Origin: Scytalidium lignicola
Lineage: Eukaryota > Ascomycota > Leotiomycetes
Assembly: GCA_002812745.2 (NCBI GenBank)
Contig: NCSJ02000284.1
Location: forward strand, 1-56,157
Length of the DNA stretch: 56,157 nucleotides
Direction: 5' to 3'
Shown one piece after another: positions 10,332 to 22,123 of the stretch; the stretch's first letter is position 1; every line of letters begins with the position of its first letter. The position numbers and the translations under genes were made by a program. The notes under the pieces are model-generated. The model did not search any database and had not been told where the DNA came from. It saw nothing but the letters and a program-made list of their open reading frames with translations.

Positions 10332-12131
10332 AGTATTGCCATATATTATTACGGTATCAAACTATAGATTAAAATTTTTGATGGTTGATATAATTTGGCA
10401 TGACGAAACACTACGACCTGGAAATTTCCCGCGTGCTTTAATACTTTATTATTCAATACTTGGGGATCTCGACCTGTGCCTGCAGTATGGCAGATCCCCC
10501 GCAAACATTATCAAGCATGGGGAAGTGGACCCAGTAGTGGTAGCATAACAAGGAGCTCCCCGCCTGCGTGGAGAAATGGTCACCGTCTAGCGCCACATCG
10601 CATACTGCACACTAAACCACAACGTGTTTTGATGCCTCTAATCTATTTTGCGGTAGAATTTGGCATGAGAAACAAAATAGAGTCTTGGCTGTTGGGAAGC
10701 TTGATTCGATGCCGCTTTATTTAAATGGTAAAATTTAAAATGTAATTTTAGGTAGTAGTTCATTGCAGGGAGCTCCAATATTACGTAGATTAATGACAAA
10801 TTATTTCGATACAAATCTCGCGGAAATAGATGTTTTTAAATGAAAAATCCGTCAGATGAGATTTGTTTCAGCTTAAACTCGAATAGTCTTTCAATTTTGA
10901 GTGTTATTAGTTGGAGGATGAGTTTGTCATTTTCATCGTCAATAAGAGCTAATTGCGTTAATTGCGTTNATTGTTATGTCTTGGAGCAGAAGACCTCTCT
11001 TTCATACTCTACACTCCAAAGCATAATAGAGTTAAAATCAGAGTCATGAAAGGGGGTTAAACCAGCGTTTGACTTATTCTCTTTAAGTAATATGATGAAC
11101 GACCCAGCTAATGAAGCTTAACATCTCATATGTTCCCTCGGCTTACAGACTACTTCTTGGTCCTAGCGGATCACCGTAGCTCACAGTCCAACTTTCTATA
11201 TTCAGGATTATATAGGATTAGGAAACATCTTATTCAGGCTATAACGGATAAATCGCCGGTTGTTATGGATAATAGAGAAAGACATAGCTCTTTCAAAGCC
11301 ACATTCCGGTGTTTTAGTAGCTCAATTGTGATGCAATATCGCTCTTCTGCCTGTGGCTTGAGTACGCAGGGCTTCATAGGGACTGTATCGACCGCGAGAT
11401 ACATTATCCGCTGTAAAGTATATTGACATTGACTTTGCGACATGGCGACTCATTTTCAATTGATGTCAAGAGATTGATATCCCAGAATTAGACATGTCTT
11501 GATGAATTTGTACGAATCTTGCGATACCACATAGTCATTCTGATGGTAGCATTTTCATGGTCAAAGAACATCCCACCCTAATTGAATCCCGCCCGTATCC
11601 CACTCTCCAAATGTATTGGGTGAGGAAACATGACCTGAGAGGGGAACTGTTGATCATGTTACCCTACTACTAGTACCATGAGATGAAAGCTGGGGAAATT
11701 ATCTTGCCAATCACAAAATTCAGACACTGACGCCGATATCGCTTTACTAGTATACTTTCTGCACGTCTCCCCGTTCCATGATAGAGCTTTGTTGAAAGAT
11801 GAAATGAGCCCCTCAATACGTACCAATGGTGCTTTATTTTAAATTATTGACATGAAATAAACGCGTTGCTACCCCGCAGGCTTGGGAAGGATGGTCATAA
11901 ATGCACTTAGAACTGTCTTTGAATATTGCCCCCAAAGAATCAATAGCAGCAGCAGAAATAGACACTCTTCAAGACTCAGTGAGGAGCGTTTGTAAATTCA
12001 GCTGCACCTAGCTTTTACACAACTGCATATTGACAAGTTTTCTTAGCCCCAGAAACTAGACATAATAGAGTCTGAGTTATTCTGACTGGGTATATCCAAT
12101 CATCCAAACTGTAGCCACAATCACAACCAAA
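10332..12131. promoter_or_regulatory. Shared upstream region of sugar transporter and beta-mannosidase
   Basis: A 1.8-kb region between divergent genes with no convincing coding sequence. Several short sites match the carbon-repressor consensus SYGGRG (CreA type): CCCCGC at 10497-10502, 10558-10563 and 11872-11877. Such six-base sites occur often by chance, so this is only suggestive. No regulator site specific to mannan use can be assigned. Confidence 0.35.
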
Positions 12132-14699
12132 ATGGCTTCGAAAAGAATACCTATCGACTCTGGCTGGACCTTTAAGCAAGCCAGCAAGACCGACTCGCCA
12201 TTTCTGCCCACTGCACAATTTCCTACAGCAATTCACTTAGATCTAATGCATAATGGCATTATACCTGATCCGTTCCTGGACACAAACGTTGAAAAGATAC
12301 AATGGATTGGTGAAGAGGAATGGGTGTACCGCACAAAGTTCCGTGGCCCCTCTCGAGATTCCAACAACACCAAGTTCAAACTAATATTTGAGGGTCTCGA
12401 TACCCATACAAAAATATCTCTGAACTCAAAGGAGATTTTGAAATCGGACAACATGTATATTGAATATAGCATTGACGTTACGGACCAGATTAAGGCTGAG
12501 GAGGAGAACGAGCTAGAGATCCTCTTCCACTCTTCTTTCCTGATTGGAAAGAAGTTGGAGAAGGAAGCGACTTACAAGCCAATATTCATCCATAATGGTG
12601 ATTCATCTCGATTACAGGTTCGGAAAGCTCCATACTCGTATGGGTGGGATTTTGCCCCAATATTCCTGACCTGTGGCCCATGGAGGCCGATCTATCTTGA
12701 GACCTATACAGCCAGGTTCAAGGAATTTTCACCAGTGGCGAATGTGGCTCAGACTCTTTCCTCAGCAAAAGTCAATGTCACTGCTGAAGTAGAAGGTTCT
12801 CAGGCTGCTAAGCTTGAAGTCCGGATTTTTGATCCGAAAGGAAAGCTCGTACAAGAAAAGTCTGTACCGTTTTCTGCAGAAGAGCCAGGTATTGCTAAGA
12901 CAGAGTTTGACATCTCCAACCCGGATCTATGGTGGCCTGTTGGTAATGGATCACAACCCTTGTACCAAGTTATAGCGACTGTTGTTTCAGGTGATGGGAC
13001 CCCGCTGTGTAATACCTCTAGGCGGATAGGACTTCGTCGACTGCAGTTAATTCAACGTCTACTTGAAAAGGAACCCGGCAAAACCTTCTTCTTTGAAGTT
13101 AACAATGTCCCAATCTACTCTCGAGGCGCAAACTGGACGCCAACTGATACATTCTTGCCACGTATCACTTCGGAGAAATATCGAAAGTGGATCCAGCTGG
13201 TGGCGAATGGGAATCACAATATGATTAGAATTTGGGGTGGAGGTGTATATGAGGATCAGTCCTTCTATGATGCCTGTGATGAACTTGGGATCATGATTTG
13301 GCACGATTTCATGCTTGCATGTGGCAGCTACCCAGCTACTCCGACGTTTCTCAATACCATAAAGGAAGAAGCTATTTACAACGTCAGGCGCCTGCGATCC
13401 CATCCATCTATAGTTTTATGGTGTGGAAACAATGAAGACCACATGTTCGCAGACAAGTATAACGCACAATATGACTATAACGATAACAATCCTGAGAATT
13501 GGCTGAAGACAAATTGGCCTGCTCGATTCATATATGATAAACTCCTCCCTGATGTTTGCAAAGCGGAGGTTCCTGAGATACCATATCACAATGGTAGCCC
13601 ATGGGGTGGATCATCTGCATCGGATCCTACAGTTGGTGACGTTCACGCATGGGATGTCTGGATGAAAGCCTCTCTTCAGTATCCATATCAATGGTACTAT
13701 AAGATATCTGGACGCTTTGTCTCCGAGTTCGGGCTCAAGTCCTATCCTTCGGTAAAATGTATTTCTGAGTATGTGACTGATCCTCATGAGAGACATCCCC
13801 AGTCCCGCATACTTGATTACCATCTGAAGGCATCCTCAAAATCCACATGGGCAAAGGACTATCGAACTGTAGCTTTATACATTCAGGAGAACTTCAGGAT
13901 AGGCAAGTCTTTGGAGAAATGGGTATATGGCTCACAGCTATCACAAGCAGAAGCTATGCATTTTGCTTTCAGCAGCTGGCGCCGTCTCTGGAAGGGGCCA
14001 GGGTATGAAGAGAATGCTGGGTCCCTTGTTTGGGTGCTCAACGATGCTTGGCCTAGTGTAAGCTGGTCACTTGCGGATTACAAAGTCCGACCTAAGCCCG
14101 CATACTTCAGCATCAAGAGAAGTTTAGCTCCGATAATTGTCTGCGTGAACAGGGTGGAAGTCGAAGTTTCCAGGCCAGATGAATTTACAGAGGCTCGTGT
14201 AGTGAGAGAAGAACGACTGCAAGTATGGGGATCGAATTTCACGACTACGAATGAAGCGTATGAACTGGTATTACAAAAGATAAGTATATCCACGGGAGAG
14301 ATAGTATGGGAGAAAAAAATTGCGGTCGACTTGACAGAGAACCGCTCTACAGAGCTGTTCGTCCAAAAGATCGATGAGGATGAATCGCGGACCGTAGTAG
14401 TTTCTGCAAAGCTTATCCGGGGAGGGGAAGTAGTGAGTCGATTTCTGGACTGGCCTCAACCCTTGAAGTATCTGGATTTACCACGTGCGGACGATATAAA
14501 AGTGAGAGTGGAAAACGATGAGGTATTTGTATCCTCTTCGGTTCCACTTAAGGGATTGGTACTGGAGACTGAGGATGACGGAGTGGAGTTTTCAGATAAT
14601 TGTATTGATTTGATTCCTGGTGACAAACAGGTTATTCATGCAAAGGGACTACAAGGTCGTCCAGTCACATTTATGCATCTTGGTATTGCTGCAGACTAA
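12132..14699 (+). CDS. mndB: Intracellular beta-mannosidase, GH2 (MndB type)
   Basis: An uninterrupted 855-residue frame with the full GH2 layout: N-terminal sugar-binding domain (about 1-190, GWTFKQA, WVYRTKF, YSYGWDF), immunoglobulin-like domain (about 200-300), TIM barrel (about 310-660) and C-terminal domains. The acid/base Glu is E435 in WCGNNED and the nucleophile E532 in VSEFG. WGGGVYE and WHDFMLACG are barrel signatures. There is no signal peptide. Length and lack of secretion fit the fungal B-type enzyme (about 840-850 residues), which removes non-reducing beta-mannose from mannobiose and short mannans inside the cell. Single exon; start chosen at ATG 12132 (AACCAAAATGG context), which gives the expected N-terminus. 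Neighbours are a sugar transporter and a Zn2Cys6 regulator. Confidence 0.95.
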   Translation: MASKRIPIDSGWTFKQASKTDSPFLPTAQFPTAIHLDLMHNGIIPDPFLDTNVEKIQWIGEEEWVYRTKFRGPSRDSNNTKFKLIFEGLDTHTKISLNSKEILKSDNMYIEYSIDVTDQIKAEEENELEILFHSSFLIGKKLEKEATYKPIFIHNGDSSRLQVRKAPYSYGWDFAPIFLTCGPWRPIYLETYTARFKEFSPVANVAQTLSSAKVNVTAEVEGSQAAKLEVRIFDPKGKLVQEKSVPFSAEEPGIAKTEFDISNPDLWWPVGNGSQPLYQVIATVVSGDGTPLCNTSRRIGLRRLQLIQRLLEKEPGKTFFFEVNNVPIYSRGANWTPTDTFLPRITSEKYRKWIQLVANGNHNMIRIWGGGVYEDQSFYDACDELGIMIWHDFMLACGSYPATPTFLNTIKEEAIYNVRRLRSHPSIVLWCGNNEDHMFADKYNAQYDYNDNNPENWLKTNWPARFIYDKLLPDVCKAEVPEIPYHNGSPWGGSSASDPTVGDVHAWDVWMKASLQYPYQWYYKISGRFVSEFGLKSYPSVKCISEYVTDPHERHPQSRILDYHLKASSKSTWAKDYRTVALYIQENFRIGKSLEKWVYGSQLSQAEAMHFAFSSWRRLWKGPGYEENAGSLVWVLNDAWPSVSWSLADYKVRPKPAYFSIKRSLAPIIVCVNRVEVEVSRPDEFTEARVVREERLQVWGSNFTTTNEAYELVLQKISISTGEIVWEKKIAVDLTENRSTELFVQKIDEDESRTVVVSAKLIRGGEVVSRFLDWPQPLKYLDLPRADDIKVRVENDEVFVSSSVPLKGLVLETEDDGVEFSDNCIDLIPGDKQVIHAKGLQGRPVTFMHLGIAAD

Positions 14700-14993
14700 T
14701 TGGTTTGGATATTGAACTAGAAGCTCGTTCTTAAATTTNAAAAATACATAGATTTTGGGTTTGTAAGCTATATCTCTACTAAAGGCAATATTTGTGTACC
14801 AAATTATGATGGGCATAATAAGATTCTCATGAAAAGTGACAAAATGTATATGTGGACCCATGCCAATGGTAAAAGCAAAATGGTTTTGCGTGGCAATAAT
14901 ATTTTAAACACTGCTGAGGGTCAGTCACTGCTCTAATGGGACTGGAGTCTTCCTCACAAATATCATTTCTCTCTAATTTACTTTCCAACACAG
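14700..14993. other. Convergent 3' region
   Basis: About 294 bp between the ends of beta-mannosidase and the regulator gene. It must hold the 3' UTRs and polyadenylation signals of both. AT-rich with ATAAT/AATAAT stretches; one N. No gene. Confidence 0.5.
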
Positions 14994-16640
14994 TCAAAAG
15001 AGCGCAGCTGCCGCTAAAACTACCATCCCGAGATCATCCATACTAGAACACCACTCATCTAAGCCTCCGTTTTGGTCACCATCCCATCCCTCATTTTGCA
15101 TTCTCCAACGTAGTAAATCTCCATAAGTTGCTCCGGGGCTATGCTTTTTAATGCAAGCATCGTACTCACGTTGGAATGACGAGCGCGAGTGACTTTCCCA
15201 GAGAGTCCGCATGGATGGTAAAGGTGCCGCCCCGATGTCTTTACAACCTCCTGCAGGAAGACCTAGCTCAAGATCTACGAGCATGTTGACGAGAAGGAAC
15301 ACTACCGATGTTCTTGCAGAGTTAATTAGTTTATAATAATTCTTAGAAAGTTCTATACTTGTTTGAAAGAAAGTAAAGAGCCGAGGGCATACCGTCTTCT
15401 AGACTCGAAGAATATCCAATCTTCCCAGAAAGCGTGGGAAGGGTCATCTAAGCAGTCTGGGTATAATGAATGGAGGTGCGAACATAATGCCTATAGAATT
15501 GATAAGATATATTGCTGCCGAATGGCTATGTCGAGTGGAAACATACCTTTAACGTGAATAATAAGTGAACATCGATGCTATTGGTATATACTGCATTGCC
15601 CTCGATTATCCTCATGAGGATATACAGAAGCAAAGCTTGCATCCCGGCTAGAATTTCCCATTTGTCAAAATTGAGATACTGAGATAGAACAACGTTAGCG
15701 GATTTCGCTATATCCTATGAGAATACTCTTTGTGACGAACACACTTCAGCTAATAACCTCTCCTGCTCCATCCGTATTATCCTCCATACAAACGCTGTGT
15801 TTTGTTTCGTTCTTGACGTGAACATTTGCGTGATGCTCATACATATGGCTAATGGCTCCGTCAATATTGGCTCATTAGTTTCTTCATTGCCACTAGTACC
15901 GCAGTATGGATGAATGAACGGTGGGAAGGTTGCGGATCGGAGCATCATTCTTGGATACGATCGAAGTACCCGGATCATGAATGAGCTACTCCGGCGAGCG
16001 GAAGTAGACGAAAAAGTTCTTGGTTTAAAGACTCTTGAAGTGTCGTGGTATGTGAGGGTAGGTAATAAAATAGGCGTCGTGGATCTTTGGTTAGAAAGGG
16101 AGGTTGAGATGAGTGGGGATGGTAAGGGTCCTTCATTTGTCTCTTCTAGGAGTCCTAAAGCCCAAATGGGTGTATTATTCCTTGTCATATTCATATTTGA
16201 CATGAATAGGTTATTTTCGAAAGTGTGAACAGAGGAAGAGGACTCCTCAAAAGATAACTCCGGGCCAGTAAACGAGAGCAAGTCAGGGCTCCAGTCAAAC
16301 AGCTCAGACTGTTCATCATTCTGAGCCGTCGTGCTAGTAGACTTGGTTACTGTTGATGCATCACGTTCATTGGTGTGGAGCGTATCATTTAAGGGTTTTC
16401 TTTTACTCTTGGAAGGGCCCTGAGGAGTAACACCATCATAGACACATTCAACTTGCTTCTTCTCGCATCGTGAACATCGTGGACTCTTGGTATCGCATCG
16501 TGTCTTTGCATGAATACATAATCGACAAGCGCGTTTCCTTGATGGGGTGTTTAGTATGCTCCTCTTACGACAGTAAAGTACATGGCGGTTCCTGGAGAGG
16601 TCTGAGAGTGTTCTATTGCATTAGCAGTTGTGCTGAACAT
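14994..16640 (-). CDS. Zn2Cys6 transcription factor
   Basis: A binuclear zinc cluster, CRLCIHAKTRC followed by C-SRC-EKKQVEC (C-X2-C-X6-C-X6-C-X2-C-X6-C), begins near residue 23. A Ser/Thr-rich linker follows, then a fungal regulator domain with QALLLYILMRIIEG and a C-terminal TLWES..FQREYD..LDEWCSSMDDLG block. Model: exons 16640-16582, 16537-15727, 15678-15547, 15490-15393 and 15312-14994; introns of 44, 48, 56 and 80 bp, all in frame, about 472 residues. The last three introns are well supported by family matches. The first (44 bp, ACTAAAC branch) is inferred: the zinc-cluster frame has no ATG of its own and this splice supplies one. The gene lies tail to tail with the beta-mannosidase, so it may control the mannosidase-transporter pair (inference). 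Confidence 0.85.
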
Positions 16641-17138
16641 GTCATTCGCTGGGTGGGAACGACTAACGCTTCTCGAAGGATTTGCAGCAGATAGGGCATG
16701 TAAACGGAGGGGTTTCCATTTCTCGCCGAACTTCGTACCCAATACGTGATGGATGAAACCGACTTTGAAGACACGGAGTCCCGCTGTTCCAACCCGAGGT
16801 TTTTTTTTGGTGTAGATATCCCAATACCCGAATTCGGGTAAAAGCCGAGTACCAAGCCTTCGACGTCTCTTATTTCTGGAGCGGCAAATTGCATTGAACA
16901 TTTTTGGCTTAAAATTGAATACTAGTGTAGGAATTATAAACATTACATAGTTCCTTTTAAGCGAACTAAGATGTCTGAGATAGCACTATTAGAGACTCAT
17001 GTGTAAAGACTAAGTTTGATTTATTGTGGTGTTTCCTAGGAGATACCTAATGACCTTTCCCTTGAATAAATTTTATTGTGCTCTATTCACATAGGCTGTA
17101 CAATTATCTATAACAGAGCGATTAAAGTTCTAATAGAC

Positions 17139-18030
17139 CTATGGCCAACCGCTTAAGCTCCCAATCTGTAACAAATTCTTCTCTACGATCTCCTTACTCC
17201 TCTGCTTCAATTCTTCCACGTCCCAGTTAGCCCATACCATCCTGCCCTTTAGAAAGTCTGTCTCAGGTGTAGCTAACCAAACCATGAATGAAGCCGGAAG
17301 CTCCGCTATGTTTTATTAGTAACATCCACCCAACACTAACGGGAACCCACTTACGAGTGTCTTCTCCAGGAACGCTAGACTTGGAAGACGTCTCTGTATC
17401 AATGAGACCAGGCTGTATGCTGAATACTCTGAGCTCTGGATGTTCACTCTGTGTAGCCTGTGCAATCTTCAGCGATGCTAGCTTGCTAGCTCCATAGCTT
17501 GAGAAATCTCCCATGTGGGGGACATGGGCAACAGCTGAGTTAACATTAATGAGTGATGCACCGGGATCCGCATGTTGAACAAAGGCCTGGGTTACTATAA
17601 AGGCTCCTTTGGTATTGATCTCGAAGGTTTTCCACCAATCGTTAATATCAACATCGCGAATGGATGCAGAGTCGGGGAGATAACCAGCGTTGCTGACTAC
17701 GACCCCGATACTTCCAAATTCGGCTTTTGTTTTGGTGAAGACTTCTTGAATCTGGGACTTGTTAACCACATCGGCAATGAAATATCTTGCTTTCGCTCCC
17801 AGTCTGGTGATTTCGTCAGTTACGTCTTGAAGAGTTTTCTCGGTTCGACCGGTAATCACAACGGCTTTTGCGCCTGCCTTGGCAAATGCAAAAGCTGTAG
17901 CTTTACCAATTCCCCTACTTCCGCCTGTAATAATGATAACTTTTCCTTTTATGGATAGAGCTGGGTTAGAGGGATCAATAGATGGGTAGACGTCATGGTG
18001 AGTGATTTTTGTCCACGGTGGAAAGGCCAT
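17139..18030 (-). CDS. Short-chain dehydrogenase/reductase (SDR)
   Basis: A classical SDR of about 280 residues. The NAD(P)-binding glycine motif TGGSRGIG is near residue 35. It has SNAG (about 112), catalytic Ser in NVNSAVAHV and the YxxxK pair in [10 protein letters not shown]. Exon 1 18030-17355, intron 17306-17354 (GTAAGT, branch TACTAAT, acceptor ATAG), exon 2 17305-17139, ending with the usual [26 protein letters not shown] tail. The family reduces ketones or oxidises alcohols; substrate unknown. No signal peptide. It lies upstream of the regulator on the same strand, about 500 bp away. Membership in the sugar cluster is uncertain. Confidence 0.9.
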
Positions 18031-18490
18031 GATAAAGGCGTATGAAGGAGGAAATTAAAGGTTGGATTATGATATGTAATAGACGGGAGACTACATTAAT
18101 TTTAAGCACTATTGCTTTATAGTTGAATTTTTGTTGTGAATTCCGAATGTCGCAACGGAGTTCCGTGTTGAGAAAAGAACGCCACATTGGATTTGTCACA
18201 GGCTGAAATTCAACGCAAGTAGAAATTCTCTCAACACAGGTAAACGCATAATGTCCAGAAAAACTGTAAAAAAAAATCAAGTTTAACAATAATATCATAC
18301 AATTGAACAATACTAAAATTTCACTTATATAAAAAACATCAATATACTAATTTACAGTTTATAACAAGAAAGACAACTATAATAATAAACTTATAAAGAA
18401 TTATACACTAATACCTTATTATTAAAGAATAATATATTATATAACATACTTAAAAAGCATAAATAACTTTGGTTTATTAACTAAAAGTAT
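18031..18490. other. SDR upstream region passing into AT-rich block
   Basis: The first about 250 bp are ordinary promoter sequence of the SDR gene. From about 18280 the sequence becomes very AT-rich. No gene seen. Confidence 0.4.
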
Positions 18491-18498
18491 TATATAAC

Positions 18499-18975
18499 TA
18501 GACTGGCCGAACAGTCCAGACGAGACTGTATAGTCTGAACTGTACAGTCTGGATGCCTTACAGTCTGGACTGAACTGCAAAGCATCCAGACGAGACCAGA
18601 CTGTAAAGCATCAAATTATAAGGTATCTAAACTGTACAGTCTAAGATTATATAATTTAGTTTAGTTTAGACTATTAGACTATATAAATTTAATTTATATT
18701 ATTATTATTGTAAAATGTTATTATTTTTATTTAATAAATAATTATATTTATTATTTTAATTTAAATTTTAGTTGAGATTGTATAATCTACAATCTTAAAA
18801 CGGTTTTTATATTTATTTGGTTTCAGACTGTAGACTGTATAGTCTGATCTCAAATTTTTAACTTCAGACTGTAATCTCCACGTTCTGGACTGTACAGTCT
18901 ACAGTCTGAAACAGTCTGTAAAAACCTCACAGTCTAGTCCGGATTACAGTCTAATGTAATAGTCAGGCCAGTCTA
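18499..18975. mobile_element. hAT-like MITE with 8-bp target duplication and AGACTG subterminal repeats
   Basis: A 477-bp non-coding element with perfect 10-bp inverted ends TAGACTGGCC (18499-18508) and GGCCAGTCTA (18966-18975). Flanks are identical 8-bp TATATAAC (18491-18498 and 18976-18983). Roughly fifteen copies of AGACTG/CAGTCT crowd the two end regions in both orientations, while the middle (about 18620-18830) is plain AT-rich sequence. An 8-bp duplication and dense short subterminal repeats fit the hAT superfamily; the tips only loosely fit the hAT terminal consensus. No transposase in the window would drive it. Confidence 0.7.
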
Positions 18976-18983
18976 TATATAAC

Positions 18984-19394
18984 TTGTTAATAATTATTCA
19001 AGTTATTAATTCTAGCNAAAAAAAACATAAAATCATTAAATAAACAGTTATAATAGTAAATTCAGAATATTATCAGAAGAATATAATTTATCAAGCTTAA
19101 AAAGAAAATGTTATAATTACTTTGTTAAATTAGAAATTATATAAGAAAAGTAACTTATAATTAATATAATGTACTTTTATCAAATATACAAATAATGTCA
19201 GATCGTTAAAGTATAATAAATTAAAAGAATTATAAACTTAAATAATTTTATAATTAAAAACAAACTATTTAACATTTTAAAACAACTGTTAAATATAATT
19301 AAAATATAATTAAAAGTAATAAAATAAGTAAAACATAATAATGTAAATAATAAAAAGAAAGATTTTACAAAGGAAAGATTTGAAGTTATTCTTA
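18984..19394. other. AT-rich block, no gene seen
   Basis: Extremely AT-rich sequence with an N at about 19016. Reading frames here are low-complexity and not believable genes. Confidence 0.4.
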
Positions 19395-19688
19395 AATAAA
19401 TAATTAACATAATTCAAAAAACTTTACAAATTTGAACATTTTAAAAGTTATATACATATATACAATGTTTGGCTATTTTTAAAGTAACTTTAATATTAGT
19501 AGAATAATAGTTATGTACACATAATATTTACATGTTTTTGTAAGCTAGTTTTAATTAAATAAAAGTAAGTAAAACTTTTACAACTTTACTTTACTCTTAC
19601 TTCCTTTTCAAACAACAACTATAATTTAGCACAACAAGTATATTACATATAATTGCATACTATACTTCATGTTACAAGTGAATTGACA
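19395..19688 (-). repeat. Inverted copy of the 6.1-kb repeat, with empty insertion site
   Basis: On the minus strand, 19688-19494 aligns with the LTR-like copy at 6141-6339 (TGTC start, CTACTAATA end). The following flank (TTAAAGTTACTTTAAAAATAG) aligns with 6340-6360. At 19451-19447 the sequence ATAAC runs straight into TTTTAAAATGTTCAAATTTG, matching 6570-6590 without the LTR present at 6375-6569. It is strongly AT-shifted, as by RIP. Confidence 0.7.
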
Positions 19689-19899
19689 TAAACGNTTTTA
19701 ATATAATAAAATAAAGAATAGTTAAATTAAACTTTATTNAAAAAAAACATTATAATAAAAAATAAAACTTTATGAAGAATTATAATCAGAATAAAGTATA
19801 ATATAAGAAGATAATAGACTAGATTACAGAAAGATAAGTGTATGAGAATTTAAGTAGCTTAAGTTCAAGCTTTTGAGTAAGGTTTTATCCTTTGCCCAT

Positions 19900-22123
19900 T
19901 TACTGTTGATTCCCTTGTTATTAGCAGTACAATTTCATGTTATAGTATGAGTACAAAGGAAATGCAAAATAATAAGAATATCAGTGTAGGAAACCATGTA
20001 TTGTAGCTCGAGGAGTCTTTATAGATGCTTATATTAGGAGGTCGAATAAAGAGTATGATTGAAAAAAAAAATCATACAGTTCTAACAAAATCTTACAGTC
20101 TTGGAGCATTCCCTGGCATGCGGCTGAAATCTGACGTTGACCACTAGCAAATACAGAGATGCAAACAATATTCCTCCATTAGCTATGATGATGTCCCAGA
20201 CCTCAATTTACGTATTGATCCGGTGTGTTGTACGTATCTAGACACAAGTACGATTCCAGAACAACTGATCACCACGACTCCTAGTAGCTTAGTCGATCGA
20301 CCATCGATTTTTAGGCAGTGCTGGGATAACTACTGGACTAGGCTATCTCTTTAGCTACATCTCGGCATGTGCGTAGCTCCAGAGACAAAGTTTCTCTTCT
20401 ATTGAACGGTATATCTTTGAGACTGAGGAGCAGCCGCTCTTCAGTTATTTGCTTTCATCTCTCCGCCGCAACGTTGTGTCCAGATGTTGGTCTAGTTCCG
20501 GAGACTAGGACAATTCCACACGTACATAACCGAATAGGTCTAGATTCAATGATAATTAGAAGCTCCTAAGTTTCGTTTTACTAAAGCTCGGATGCCAGGA
20601 CAGTCAATAGAAGCATGCATCAGTCAAGGTTAGGAGAAAGAAAGGTGATTGTTCTTGGAATAGCAGTCGATTAAGTGAATACCACCGCCATTACGTTCGG
20701 TTTCGCCGTTCAGTTGACACATTGTTTACCTCATCAATGCCACTGTAGGGCTGAATATGTAGATTCATGCTCTTTGCCGTCAATGTTGCGTTTAGGACTT
20801 GGGTCGATATTAATAAAACATTCACGGCTCAGCTTTTTAATAGTTATGAAACAGACTATTTAGTCGTCGCAGTGGCGAGTGATCCTAGAAAAGGAAAGAT
20901 AGAAGCGTTGAAAAAAGGAGGTATTGCCTGTTTTGTCACGTCAGCTTGAACAAAGCCTCCAGTCTCGGAAACCAGCCCCGTCTTGGCAGAGCGCATACAC
21001 GTATCCAGGTACCGGAAATAGCATCACTGCCCCAGTTTGCAATCTTGGCTAAATAGAGCCAAGGGTTTAGATCTGGATCACGCCAAATATGGACTCGCGC
21101 AATCCTTCCTTGTAACTTGATAAATGAAGTTGCAGTGCTATTATAGCAAATATTAGCATTCATAATTGGGGCTTCAAAAAGCCTCAGTCCCAGGTTTCTT
21201 TACGCCTCCCGCCGGAACAAAGTAGCCGTTGGAAGAGTAAGCCTGAGCGGCCGAGGTGGATCAGCCTCATCCAGTCTAGAATCCCCCACAGCCACCTGCG
21301 GTCCGCATGCTTTTGCTCCCGGACGTTGCATGTTCCGAGAAACAGGGTGGAAGGTTTAAACGTTTTCTAGAGATGAGTTCTACAGTAATAATATTTGGTA
21401 AGCTTTCTCAACTTTGGGGTAATACCGTGTAATCAATACTGAATGGACAAAATCTCCACGTGTATATTTTAATGTCTCTTAGGTAATAATAGTATCATAC
21501 ATTCCCATATTTCACGTAGAGTGGATTTAAATGCACAAATTCAACTTTTCAAAGAAGTCAACTTTTTTTATTGGCTATCGACCGCAATGAGCTACAGTCT
21601 TAGGCGCACTTTTCCGAAACACAGATTACAACAAGTTTTTGTCTAGAGAAAAGAAATGAAGAGTGCTTAATGTTTCAATAAGCACTATATGAAATAAACA
21701 TAACACATTATTAAGAGTCCGACTCCCTCCCAATCTTCCAAATAAGGAAACCCAGAATGTAAAAGATGCTCGGCAGAGCCGAGCTATGATGGTGATATAT
21801 ATACAATGTTAACTAGTAATCTGTTTAATCCGCGTTAAAAAATGTGGCCATGATATTTCAAAAAATTCGGGTGCCATCCGGGTAGTAATAGTGAGAACCT
21901 TTTCTTCTGGTGTTTTAAAACCATGTAAATTTTTTTAGNTTTTTTTCTTTCTTTCACTGAGCCAATTTTCGTAGTGCAATCTTGCACTCGCAGGTTAGTT
22001 AGTCAGATCGGCCGTTCTGCTGAGAAAACTTCAACGTCCCGTCCACTGATGTCGATATCCTCCCATACACCTATATCCAAGACACCTTAGTCACCTCCAA
22101 TTAACTGGTTGTGACCTCTAGAC
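19900..22123. other. Gene-free stretch, nothing identified
   Basis: 2.2 kb of moderate base composition from about 20.1 kb. Only short frames occur, none with recognisable domains, and no inverted or direct repeat stands out. It may hold badly decayed genes. Confidence 0.35.

Noticed and set aside
10497..11877. CreA-type sites as proof of carbon repression
   Set aside because: Three six-base matches in 1.8 kb are near chance expectation; kept only as a note in the promoter entry.
15914..16228. 104-codon plus-strand frame
   Set aside because: Shadow of the zinc-cluster regulator on the minus strand, which has clear domain matches.
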